Shown piece by piece: positions 51,684 to 59,885 of a stretch of 64,000 nucleotides of DNA. The DNA lies in assembly GCF_040448685.1 (NCBI RefSeq), contig NZ_CP159290.1:3100001-3164000 (forward strand), read 5' to 3'. Both the position numbers and the translations under genes were made by a program. The notes under the pieces are model-generated. The model ran no database searches. It worked only from the letters and a program-made list of their open reading frames with translations, and was not told where the DNA came from. The stretch is from Cellulosimicrobium sp. ES-005 (lineage in GTDB: Bacteria; Actinomycetota; Actinomycetes; Actinomycetales; Cellulomonadaceae). How positions within the stretch are numbered: the first letter of the stretch is position 1; each line of letters begins with the position of its first letter.

Positions 51684-52277
51684 GTGAGCACACCGGCAGC
51701 AGCCCGCAAGGCACGGCTCCGCGAGGAGCGGGAAGCGCAGATCGTCGCGGCCGCGCGCGTGCTCGCCGAGGAGCAGGGGTGGGAAGCCGTCACCACCCGT
51801 CGGCTCGCCGACGCGATCGGCTACAGCCAGCCCGTCCTCTACGGGCACTTCCCGGAGGGCCGGTCCCAGATCGTCACCGCGGTGGCGCTCGTCGGCTTCC
51901 AGGAGCTCGCCGTCGCGCTGTCCGCGGCCCGTCCGGCGCCCGGCGCGGACAGGAGCGGCGAGGACCGGGTCCGCGCGCTCGTGCTCGCCTACCTCGACTT
52001 CGCCGAGCGCCACCCGGCGACGTACGAGGCGATGTTCCATCTGCCGATCCGGGCCGCCTTCGCGTCCGAGGAGACGCCGCGCGCGATGCGCGAGGGGTAC
52101 GACGCGATCGTCGACACGCTCCTCGCGCTGGACCGCCCGCCGGCCGACCCGGGCACGGCTGCCGAGGTCGTGTGGGGGGCGATGCACGGCGTCGCGACGT
52201 TGGAGCGCGCGGGCAGGTTCTCCGTCGGGAACGACGACCGGCGCGTCGACGAGCTGGTCCGCCGGATCGTCGGCTGA
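51684..52277 (+). CDS. TetR-family autorepressor divergent from DUF1772
   Basis: A 197-residue regulator with the helix-turn-helix in EREAQIVAAARVLAEEQGWE then VTTRRLADAIGYSQPVLYGH. The C-terminal ligand domain (YLDFAERHPATYEAMFHLPI, VVWGAMHGVATLERAGRFSV) belongs to the common WHG-type TetR C-terminus. It starts at GTG without a ribosome site, consistent with a leaderless transcript. The two operators in the 90-bp divergent gap indicate control of DUF1772 and itself. The ligand is unknown. Confidence 0.9.
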   Translation: MSTPAAARKARLREEREAQIVAAARVLAEEQGWEAVTTRRLADAIGYSQPVLYGHFPEGRSQIVTAVALVGFQELAVALSAARPAPGADRSGEDRVRALVLAYLDFAERHPATYEAMFHLPIRAAFASEETPRAMREGYDAIVDTLLALDRPPADPGTAAEVVWGAMHGVATLERAGRFSVGNDDRRVDELVRRIVG

Positions 52278-52284
52278 CCCCGCG

Positions 52285-52983
52285 TCACGACGTCCGTCCG
52301 TCCGGCACCCGACGAGGGGCGTCGGTCGCGGCCGCCACGGACGCGGTCCGCTGCGCCGGGTGGGTGTGCAGGTGCCAGAGGAGCTCCGCGCACTCCGCCG
52401 GGTCGAGGCTCGGGTCGCCGTGCTCGTCGGCGCCCGCGGTGACGAGCCGGGCGACCTGGATCCCGTCCGGTGCGAGCGCGTCCCGGAGCATGCCGAGGTA
52501 CGCGGACACGGCGGCGGCCGCGACGGCCGCCCCGGCCGCGAACGGGCTGCCGGTGAGCGCGTCGTCGTCGGTGATGCCGAGGACGGATCCCCGGCCGAGA
52601 ACGCGCTGCCCTCCGACCACGTACTCGACCGCGGTGACGAGGCCGACCACGGCCCGGTCGACCGCGTCCTGGATCTCCTCGGGCGACGTCTCGAGGACGT
52701 GCTGGCGCGCACCGGGCGCCGACGGTGGGTCGTAGACGAGGACCTCGATCGCCGACAGGTCCTGCGCGGTGCGGTCGAGCGCGAGGACCAGCGCGTCGGC
52801 GTCGTGCGCGTCCGCGGCGTAGACCCGCGCCCGCACTCCCTCACCGCGCAGCGCGCAGACGACCGGCCCGAGGCGGTCCAGGGACCGGGAGACGAACGCG
52901 ACGTCGTGACCCGCGGCCCCGAAGCGCCGCGCGATCGCCGCACCGCGTGACGCGCTCGTCCCGACGATCGCCACGGTCGTCAT
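52285..52983 (-). CDS. SDR-fold protein without the catalytic Tyr-Lys pair
   Basis: A 232-residue Rossmann protein. The cofactor region VAIVGTSASRGAAIARRFGA is intact enough to bind NAD(P), followed by HDVAFVSRSLDRLG. Where classical SDRs have YxxxK this protein reads SPFAAGAAVAAAAVSAYLGM, so both catalytic residues are missing; the structural Asn-Ala-Gly is replaced by VYDPPSAPG. It may be a redox-sensing or regulatory relative, or act on an unknown substrate. It is convergent with the TetR gene, 7 bases between their ends. Confidence 0.75.
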   Translation of the reverse strand: MTTVAIVGTSASRGAAIARRFGAAGHDVAFVSRSLDRLGPVVCALRGEGVRARVYAADAHDADALVLALDRTAQDLSAIEVLVYDPPSAPGARQHVLETSPEEIQDAVDRAVVGLVTAVEYVVGGQRVLGRGSVLGITDDDALTGSPFAAGAAVAAAAVSAYLGMLRDALAPDGIQVARLVTAGADEHGDPSLDPAECAELLWHLHTHPAQRTASVAAATDAPRRVPDGRTS

Positions 52984-53135
52984 CCTGTCTCCCTCGCCGT
53001 CGTCACCGTGCGCGGGGCCCTGGCCGTCGCGCGTACCGGACGGTAGACAGGTGGAGGGGAGTGCTGGGAGTCCCTGTCAGGACCCCCGACCGCCCGGTGA
53101 GACGGCGGCGGACCGCATCGCGGTCGACGCCGTCC

Positions 53136-54005
53136 TCAGGTGGTCGTCGAGGTGGGCGGTCGGCCGGCCCCCGTGAGGTCCGCGAGCCGGGCCATCCGCC
53201 GCGCCGAGGTCGACCCAGGCTCGGGGGAGTAGAGGGTGAGGGTGAGTCCTGGCTCGGATTCCATGGCGCAGGCCTCGTAGGCGATCGTGAGCTCCCCTAC
53301 CACTGGGTGGCGGAACGTCTTGAGCCCGGTGCCGTGCCGGCGGACCTCGCCCGCGCGCCACCGGGTCTCGAACTCGGCGCTGTGGCAGAGCAGCTCCTCG
53401 ACCGTCTCGTGCAGGTCGGCGCTGCGCGGGTCGCGCGCGGCCTCCGTGCGCAAGATCGCGACCGCGATGTCCGCGAACACGTCCCAGTCGGGGCAGAAGG
53501 TCCGGGCACGGTCGCTGAGGAACGTGAAGCGGGCCATGTTCGGCGTCCCGGGCATGTCGTGCAGGTCCTGGTGGAAGGCGTGCGCCAGGGCGTTCTCGGC
53601 GAGGATGTCCATCGCTCCGTTGCGGACGAACGCAGGTCCGGCGGTGAAGGCGTCGAGCACCCACTGGAGGCTGGGGTGCGGCTGCCACGACCGGGTGCTC
53701 GTGCGCCGGTCCGCCTCTCCGCCGCGGGCGACGATCTCCGCGAGGTTCGACAGGTGTGCGCGCTCGGCCTCGTCGAGCCGCAGCGCGCGGGCGATCGCGT
53801 CGAGCACCTGCGGAGAGACGCGGGAGATCGCGCCGCGCTCGATCCGCGTGTAGTACTCGACGCTCACGCCGGCGAGCGTCGCCACCTCGCTGCGGCGCAG
53901 GCCGCGGACCTTGCGCCCCGGGCGCGGGGTGATCCCCACCTCCTGCGGGGTGATCCTCTCGCGTCGCGCGACGAGGAAGTCGCGCACCAGCGCACGGGCA
54001 TCCAT
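53136..54005 (-). CDS. XRE-family regulator with MmyB-like C-terminal domain
   Basis: A 289-residue regulator: helix-turn-helix at residues ~25-85 (RGLRRSEVATLAGVSVEYYT, RIERGAISRVSPQVLDAIAR), then an MmyB-like PAS-fold domain (LQWVLDAFTAGPAFVRNGAM, PNMARFTFLSDRARTFCPDW, DVFADIAVAILRTEA) that binds fatty acids in some homologues. It is divergent from the secreted PQQ-dehydrogenase fusion across an AT-rich region and lies upstream of the degenerate SDR on its own strand; XRE/MmyB genes often control adjacent SDRs. The ATG at 54005 was preferred; 54023 is an alternative. Confidence 0.88.
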   Translation of the reverse strand: MDARALVRDFLVARRERITPQEVGITPRPGRKVRGLRRSEVATLAGVSVEYYTRIERGAISRVSPQVLDAIARALRLDEAERAHLSNLAEIVARGGEADRRTSTRSWQPHPSLQWVLDAFTAGPAFVRNGAMDILAENALAHAFHQDLHDMPGTPNMARFTFLSDRARTFCPDWDVFADIAVAILRTEAARDPRSADLHETVEELLCHSAEFETRWRAGEVRRHGTGLKTFRHPVVGELTIAYEACAMESEPGLTLTLYSPEPGSTSARRMARLADLTGAGRPPTSTTT

Positions 54006-54326
54006 GGCTCGAAAGTAGGCCATGGACCCCGGCTCGGCAGGCGGCGACGAGAAGCAGCGCCTCGGGGCCATTTGCATAGTTGACTAACACAACAATGCTG
54101 AAGAGCATGCAACTTTCGTCTTGGTGTCGACAAAAGTAAATCTCGAAGGTACGGTCGGTTTTCGTCGGGTACCGGGCATCCCCGGTCCGTCGCAAGCGCA
54201 GCCTCAGTGTCGAGGGCTCGCCATGCCTGTACCGGCGTGAGCCACAACGGAGTGGAGGTGGAGACCCCGCGTCCCGCTCGACCGCTGCGGCTGTCTGGTT
54301 CCCCCGAACGCCTCAAGGAGGACGTT
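54006..54326. promoter_or_regulatory. Divergent intergenic region with an AT-rich core
   Basis: This 321-bp gap holds no gene that I can support. The stretch about 54070-54165 (ttgcatagttgactaacaca, caacaatgctgaagagcatg and following) is far less GC-rich than the surroundings and includes ttgact at about 54078-54083, a possible -35 for the plus-strand fusion gene. tgct-gaag-agca forms a small dyad. The downstream ~150 bases are a GC-rich leader ending in the AAGGAGG ribosome site at 54315-54321. Confidence 0.5.
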
Positions 54327-57300
54327 GTGCACAGAACTCCACTAGGCCACCGATGGTGGTCTCGTTACGCCGCCGCGGCGGCGTCGGCCGCCGTGCTGGT
54401 ACCGCTGACCATCGGCGGCGCCTCGGCCCACCCCGGGCACGAGCAGGACAGCACCGCGGTCACCGCCGCCGCGGACGCCGAAGCGGCTCTCGACTGGGAC
54501 AGCTACGAGAAGGTGCTGCTGAGCAAGAACACCGGTGAGCCGATCGACCTCGCCGTCCTGCCGGACTCGCGGGTCCTCCACACCTCGCGCGACGGCGTCG
54601 TGCGCCTCACCGACTCCGCGACGGGCCTGACCACCCAGATCGCGAAGCTCGACGTCTACGCGAACTCCGAGGACGGGCTCCAGGGCATCTCCCTGGACCC
54701 GAACTTCGAGGAGAACCACTACCTGTACCTGGTCTACGCGCCCCGCGTCATGGAGGGCACGTCGCCCTCCGGCGTGGAGTACCCGGAGACGACCCCGTCG
54801 GGCAGCGCGCCGAACTCGCTTCCGGCGGGCGAGGACGAGAGCTACTGGGACCGCTGGCTCGGGTACAACCAGCTCTCGCGGTTCACGTGGGACCCGGCGA
54901 CCGACTCCATCGACCTCTCCACCGAGCGCGCGATCCTCAAGGTCGACGCGCAGCGCGGCCAGTGCTGCCACGTGGGCGCGGACATGGCGTGGGACGCCGA
55001 CGGGAACCTGTTCCTGTCCACCGGTGACAACACGCCGGCGGGCACGCCCGGCGCCGACGGGTACGCGCCGAACAACAACGCCCCGGGCATGAACCCGGGC
55101 TTCGACGACCGTCGCGGCGCGGGCAACACCAACGACCTGCGCGGCAAGATCCTGCGGATCAACCCGATCGAGGACCTCGCCCCCGGCACCGAGGTGGGCC
55201 CGGGGAGCACGTACACGATCCCCGAGGGCAACCTCTTCGACGACCCGCAGTACGACGACGTCCAGGACCTCGTGCGCAACGAGACCTACGTCATGGGGCT
55301 GCGCAACCCGTTCCGGATCGACTACGACATCGAGTCCGGCGCGCTCGTGTGGGGTGACTACGGCCCCGACGCGGCGAACGCCAACCCGAACCGCGGCCCC
55401 ATGGGCTACGTGGAGTGGCAGCTGACGACCGAGCCGATGAACGGTGGCTGGCCGTACTGCCACGGCCCGAACGCGAACTACAACGAGTGGGACTTCGCGA
55501 CGCAGACGCCGGGCGAGTGGTTCGACTGCGAGGCCGGGGCGAAGAACAACTCCACGTGGAACACGGGCCTCGACGTCCTGCCGCCGGCGACGGCGCCGCA
55601 GGTCTACTACGGCGACCGCCCCGGCGACCAGCCCGAGCTGCTCGACCCGCTGGTCGAGCTCGGCGGCGGCGGTCAGGCGCCCATGGGCGGGCCGATCTTC
55701 CGCTCCGCCGACTACCCGGACGCGCCGGGCAAGTTCCCCGCGTACTGGGACGGCAAGCCGTTCATGGCGGAGTTCTCGCAGGACTACGTCGTCGCCTTCA
55801 CGCTGGACGAGCTGTCGTCGGCCGGTCAAGTCACCGCGGTCGAGGACTTCCTGCCCAACGCGCACCTGGAGACGGTCAACCAGCCGATCTGGGACAACGT
55901 CATGGACATGGAGTTCGGCCCCGACGGCACGATGTACGTGCTGGAGTACGGCGACGGCTTCTTCCGCCAGAACCCCGACGCGGGCCTGTACCGGATCACC
56001 TACGGCTCCGACAACAAGACCCCGCGCCCCGCGATCTCCGCGTCCCCGACCTCGGGCGGGGACGCGCCGCTCGAGGTGACCTTCGACGCGTCCGGGACCT
56101 CGGACGCCGAGACCCCGAACGCGGGCCTGACCTTCGACTGGGACTTCAACTCCGACGGCGTGTACGACGCCCAGGGCGAGACGGTGACCCACACGTTCAC
56201 CGAGCGCGGCCAGTTCAACGTGCAGCTGCGCGTCACCGACGAGGGCGGCAAGTTCGGTCTGGCGATCCAGCAGATCACGGTCGGGAACACCGCTCCGGAG
56301 ATCACGCTGAGCCAGCCCGACGGCGCCATCTTCAACTGGGGCGACGCCGTCCCGTACACCGTCTCCGTGCACGACGCGGAGGACGGCGACACCCCGGTGT
56401 GCCGCAACATCCAGTACACCTTCGGGCTGGGCCACAACACGCACGCGCACCCCGAGGTGAGCGGTCGGGCCGCGGACACGGAGGCCGGCTGCGGCTTCAC
56501 GATCCAGACCAGCCCGGACGCCGTCGAGCACGGTGAGGGCGAGAAGATCTTCGGCACCCTCGTCGTGACCTACAACGACCAGGCGCAGGGCACCGTCCCG
56601 TCGATCCGCGGCGAGGCCACCCACATCCTCAAGCCGCAGGCGCAGCAGGCCGAGTGGTACGACGCGGCCGAGGGCGTCGAGGTCGTCGAGGACCCGGCGG
56701 CGCACGCCGGGCGCTACGTCACCTCGTTCGACGCGGGCGACTCCTTCACCTACCAGCCGCTGGCGCTCGTCCACGCGCCGACGGGCGAGGCGATCGACGA
56801 GATCACCGTCCGCGGCAGCGGCGAGGGCACCGTCACGCTGAGCTGGCAGGCCGAGGGGTCGGAGTCCGCCGAGCCGCTGGCCGACTTCGCCTTCACGGGC
56901 GCGGGCTGGCAGGACGTCACGAAGACCCTGGGCAGCGTGCCCGAGGGGTCGGGCTCGATCGTCGTGACGACCACCGGCGGCGTCGACGTCGACCAGCTCT
57001 CGTTCGCCGTGGGCGACGGCACCACCGAGCCGGTCACCATCCCGGTGGAGAAGGTCTCGATGCAGCTGTTCTCGCTCAGCTCGTGGAGCCGCCAGATCGG
57101 CTGGGAGGGCGTCTACGACCGCCTGGGCGAGATCGGCTTCCAGAACGTCGAGCCCTTCGGGTCGAACTTCTCCGGCCTCACGGCCGAGCAGGCTCGTGCC
57201 CAGTTCGACGCGGCCGGTCTTCGTGTCCCGTCCTCGCACTACACCGTGAACGAGGGCACCTTCGACGCGACCCTCGCGTACGTCAAGACGCTGGGCCAGG

Positions 57301-58112
57301 AGTACGTGGGCTCGGGCGGCTTCCCGTCCCCCGGCATCGGCGGGGGCCTGGAGAACGTGCTGGCCACGGCCGACGCCATGGACCGTCTCGGCGAGCGTTC
57401 GGTCGCGAACGGCACCGGCAAGCTGTTCGGTCACAACCACGACCAGGAGTTCAACACCAAGTACGAGTACAACGGTGAGCTGACCTCCGCGTGGGAGATC
57501 CTCGTGGCGGAGACGAACCCCGAGTACGTCGCCTTCGAGCTGGACACGGCCTGGGCGGCGAACGCCGGCGTGGACGTGCCGGCGCTGATCGACAAGTACG
57601 CGGACCGCATCGAGCTCCTGCACATCAAGGACGCGACCAACCTCAACGCGGGTGGGCGTCCGACGTTCACCAACCTCGGTGAGGGCGACATGCCGCTGCA
57701 GGACATCCTGCGGGCCGGTCTCGATGCGGACGTGGCGTACTTCGTCATGGAGTACGACGGCTCGCCGGCGAACGACGTGTTCTCCGTCGAGGGCTTCGAG
57801 TACCTCACCGGCATCCCCGCCGGTGCGGACACCCCGGAGGTCGACGTGACGGTCGAGCCGCGCTGCATGGCCGGCAAGGTCTACGTCGCGGTGCGTGCGC
57901 TCAACGCGGACGACTCCGCGCTGGACGTCGCGATCGAGACGCCGTTCGGCAGCAAGACCTTCGAGGACGTGGCCCCGGGCAAGAACGCCTACCAGTCGTT
58001 CAACGCTCGTGCCACGGAGATCGAGGCCGGTGAGGTGACCGTCACGGTCACCGACCCGGACGGAGCGACGGACACGGTCACGGCCGCGTACGACGCGCGG
58101 TCGTGCAGCTGA
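54327..58112 (+). CDS. Secreted PQQ-type sugar dehydrogenase fused to a TIM-barrel isomerase/lyase domain
   Basis: A 1261-residue exported protein. After a signal peptide ending GGASA come: a glucose/sorbosone dehydrogenase beta-propeller (about 60-560; GLQGISLDPNFEENHYLYLV, CCHVGADMAWDADGNLFLST, MGLRNPFRIDYD); a PKD domain (563-650); a beta domain (651-770); a CBM6-like jelly roll (775-900); a xylose-isomerase-like TIM barrel (about 909-1164) with metal-site blocks FQNVEPFGSNFSG, FGHNHDQEF, AFELDTAW and LLHIKDA; and the C-terminal Cys-bounded module (1172-1261) shared with two neighbours. The dehydrogenase likely oxidises a sugar with PQQ; the barrel may then isomerise or eliminate the keto-sugar. 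GTG follows AAGGAGG. Activities are inferred. Confidence 0.85.
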   Translation: MHRTPLGHRWWSRYAAAAASAAVLVPLTIGGASAHPGHEQDSTAVTAAADAEAALDWDSYEKVLLSKNTGEPIDLAVLPDSRVLHTSRDGVVRLTDSATGLTTQIAKLDVYANSEDGLQGISLDPNFEENHYLYLVYAPRVMEGTSPSGVEYPETTPSGSAPNSLPAGEDESYWDRWLGYNQLSRFTWDPATDSIDLSTERAILKVDAQRGQCCHVGADMAWDADGNLFLSTGDNTPAGTPGADGYAPNNNAPGMNPGFDDRRGAGNTNDLRGKILRINPIEDLAPGTEVGPGSTYTIPEGNLFDDPQYDDVQDLVRNETYVMGLRNPFRIDYDIESGALVWGDYGPDAANANPNRGPMGYVEWQLTTEPMNGGWPYCHGPNANYNEWDFATQTPGEWFDCEAGAKNNSTWNTGLDVLPPATAPQVYYGDRPGDQPELLDPLVELGGGGQAPMGGPIFRSADYPDAPGKFPAYWDGKPFMAEFSQDYVVAFTLDELSSAGQVTAVEDFLPNAHLETVNQPIWDNVMDMEFGPDGTMYVLEYGDGFFRQNPDAGLYRITYGSDNKTPRPAISASPTSGGDAPLEVTFDASGTSDAETPNAGLTFDWDFNSDGVYDAQGETVTHTFTERGQFNVQLRVTDEGGKFGLAIQQITVGNTAPEITLSQPDGAIFNWGDAVPYTVSVHDAEDGDTPVCRNIQYTFGLGHNTHAHPEVSGRAADTEAGCGFTIQTSPDAVEHGEGEKIFGTLVVTYNDQAQGTVPSIRGEATHILKPQAQQAEWYDAAEGVEVVEDPAAHAGRYVTSFDAGDSFTYQPLALVHAPTGEAIDEITVRGSGEGTVTLSWQAEGSESAEPLADFAFTGAGWQDVTKTLGSVPEGSGSIVVTTTGGVDVDQLSFAVGDGTTEPVTIPVEKVSMQLFSLSSWSRQIGWEGVYDRLGEIGFQNVEPFGSNFSGLTAEQARAQFDAAGLRVPSSHYTVNEGTFDATLAYVKTLGQEYVGSGGFPSPGIGGGLENVLATADAMDRLGERSVANGTGKLFGHNHDQEFNTKYEYNGELTSAWEILVAETNPEYVAFELDTAWAANAGVDVPALIDKYADRIELLHIKDATNLNAGGRPTFTNLGEGDMPLQDILRAGLDADVAYFVMEYDGSPANDVFSVEGFEYLTGIPAGADTPEVDVTVEPRCMAGKVYVAVRALNADDSALDVAIETPFGSKTFEDVAPGKNAYQSFNARATEIEAGEVTVTVTDPDGATDTVTAAYDARSCS

Positions 58113-58449
58113 TCTGATCCCGAGCGCCGGGTGAGGCGGGCGTCCGACACCGTCTCACCCGGCGACACCGGGGCGCCACGTGGGGCGGCGGCCGATGCCG
58201 CCCCACCCTCTCCACGGTGGTGCGCCCCCCGGCGGCGCCGGCACGCCCCGCAGCGGGCGCACCACCTCCTCACGATCCCTCGCGGACGCGGCAGTGTCGC
58301 CGCGCCTCCTCGCGACCGAGGGTCGAGACGGCAGGACGACGGGGTCCTGGCAGTCCGACCGCTCCGGAGCGCGTCGGTCACGACGACGTGACCGACGGAC
58401 CCGATCGACGTCACGTCGGTCCCCACCACTCACATCCAGGAGCACACCC
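58113..58449. other. Hairpin-rich intergenic region before surE
   Basis: This 337-bp gap has no convincing gene. Beyond the terminator it contains three more perfect stems: gtggggcggc/gccgccccac (58180-58189, 58197-58206), ggtggtgcgccc/gggcgcaccacc (58216-58227, 58255-58266) and gtcggtcacg/cgtgaccgac (58373-58382, 58387-58396). The last is a compact dyad close to the surE start and could be an operator. A structured RNA leader for surE is also possible. Confidence 0.45.
58125..58164 (+). terminator. Stem-loop after the dehydrogenase fusion gene
   Basis: cgccgggtgag (58125-58135) pairs perfectly with ctcacccggcg (58154-58164), 11 bp with an 18-base loop, 12 bases after the stop. Confidence 0.7.
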
Positions 58450-59751
58450 ATGACCGCACGTACTCTTCGACGCGCCCTGCTGGCCGGATCGGCGGCCCTC
58501 GCGGCAGCCTTCGTCGCCGCGCTCGGCCCTGCCTCTGCGTCGACCGTCCCGGACGGCCCCCTCGAGGGTCTCCGGATCGTCATCTCCAACGACGACTCCA
58601 TGCAGAACTCCCGGCCGAACGGCTCCGACGGGGAGGGGCTGTACGAGCTGCGCAAGGTCTTCTGCGACGCCGGTGCCGACGTCGTCGTGGTCGCGCCCTG
58701 GGGTTACCAGAGCGGGGCCGGGACCGCGGTGACGAACAGCGGCACGTTCCACATGCAGGAGGCGGACACGCTCCCCGAGCGCTACGCCGCAGACTGCGGC
58801 GACGCGCCGAGCCAGGGTGCCGTGTTCGGGGTGTGCCAGCCGATCGACGGGCGGTGCACGCCGGAGTCGCGCAGCGCCACCCCCGTCGACACGGTCAAGC
58901 TCGCCGTCCGCGGCGGCCTGCAGCACGTGCTCGGGTGGACGGAGCGCCCCGACCTGGTGCTGTCCGGCATCAACTCCGGACCCAACCTCGGCTCGTCGGT
59001 GAACGACTCCGGGACGGCGGGGGCCGCCCTGTCCGCCCTGTCCGTCAACACCCCCGGCTTCGCGATCAGCGCGTCGGCGACCGGCGCGGACCACCAGGCG
59101 GTCTACGAGCGGACCGCGCGGTTCGCCGTCCGGTACGTGGAGGAGGTCGTCCGGCAGGACGCGCTGACCACCGAGTACGTCACGAACATCAACTTCCCGC
59201 GTCTCACGGCGGACCAGAGCCCGGCCGGCGTCGTCGTCGCCCCGGTGGGCACCGGCACGACCGCGCGCCACTCCTACAACCCGAGCGGCGAGCGGTCCTT
59301 CACCGTCGGCCTCAGCGGGTGCCAGGCCGGCGACACCACGTGCGTCGCGGAGACCCGTCCCGACGCCGACTACCTCATGAACCGGGCCGGCTACATCACC
59401 GTCACGCCGCTGACGCCCGACCGCACCCACCTCGCCGCGACGCCCGAGATCGGCTCGGTCATCAGCGAGCTGTCGACGGTGGCGGTACGGGCCAGCGCGA
59501 CCGGCCGCTGCATCGCCGGGACCGCGTACGTCGCGGCGCTCGTCCGCAACGACGACACCGTGCCCCTCGACGTCACTCTCTCGACGCCGTTCGGGGAGAG
59601 GTCCGTGAGCGACGTCCAGCCCGGTGCCGCCGCGTACCAGTCGTTCAGCTCCCGGTCGCGCTCCGTCGAGGCCGGCACGAGCCGGCTCACGGCCTCCGGC
59701 GACGGTCGGAGCGTCGAGGTCGACGTCGACTACGCCGCCGTCGCCTGCTGA
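58450..59751 (+). CDS. Secreted SurE-family 5'/3'-nucleotidase with C-terminal module
   Basis: A 433-residue exported phosphatase. A signal peptide (MTARTLRRALLAGSAALAAA, ending PASAS) precedes a SurE domain (about 40-330). The metal-binding start is RIVISNDDS, in place of the usual TNDDG; GYQSGAGTAVTNSG and SGINSGPNLGSSVNDSGTAG are the other SurE motifs. SurE is normally cytoplasmic, so export points to extracellular nucleotide or phosphoester scavenging. The C-terminal ~90 residues (343-433) are the Cys-bounded module also found on the GH2 enzyme and the dehydrogenase fusion. AGGAG precedes the ATG. Confidence 0.88.
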   Translation: MTARTLRRALLAGSAALAAAFVAALGPASASTVPDGPLEGLRIVISNDDSMQNSRPNGSDGEGLYELRKVFCDAGADVVVVAPWGYQSGAGTAVTNSGTFHMQEADTLPERYAADCGDAPSQGAVFGVCQPIDGRCTPESRSATPVDTVKLAVRGGLQHVLGWTERPDLVLSGINSGPNLGSSVNDSGTAGAALSALSVNTPGFAISASATGADHQAVYERTARFAVRYVEEVVRQDALTTEYVTNINFPRLTADQSPAGVVVAPVGTGTTARHSYNPSGERSFTVGLSGCQAGDTTCVAETRPDADYLMNRAGYITVTPLTPDRTHLAATPEIGSVISELSTVAVRASATGRCIAGTAYVAALVRNDDTVPLDVTLSTPFGERSVSDVQPGAAAYQSFSSRSRSVEAGTSRLTASGDGRSVEVDVDYAAVAC

Positions 59752-59755
59752 CGAC

Positions 59756-59795
59756 GCCGGGGGTGGAACGTCGTCCGACGCGTTCCACCCCCGGC
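59756..59795 (+). terminator. Perfect 15-bp stem-loop after surE
   Basis: gccgggggtggaacg (59756-59770) pairs with cgttccacccccggc (59781-59795) around a 10-base loop, 4 bases after the stop. Confidence 0.85.
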
Positions 59796-59885
59796 ACCCG
59801 GGACCGATCGCCGCGCTTCCTCGGGTGGCGCGGGTGTGCCGAAGCGGCGACAGTGGCCGCAACGCGTAGAGAGCAGGAGACACCC

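Noticed and set aside
54342-57623. A 1093-codon minus-strand frame opposite the dehydrogenase fusion
   Set aside because: Shadow frame; Val/Arg/Asp-rich with no recognisable fold.
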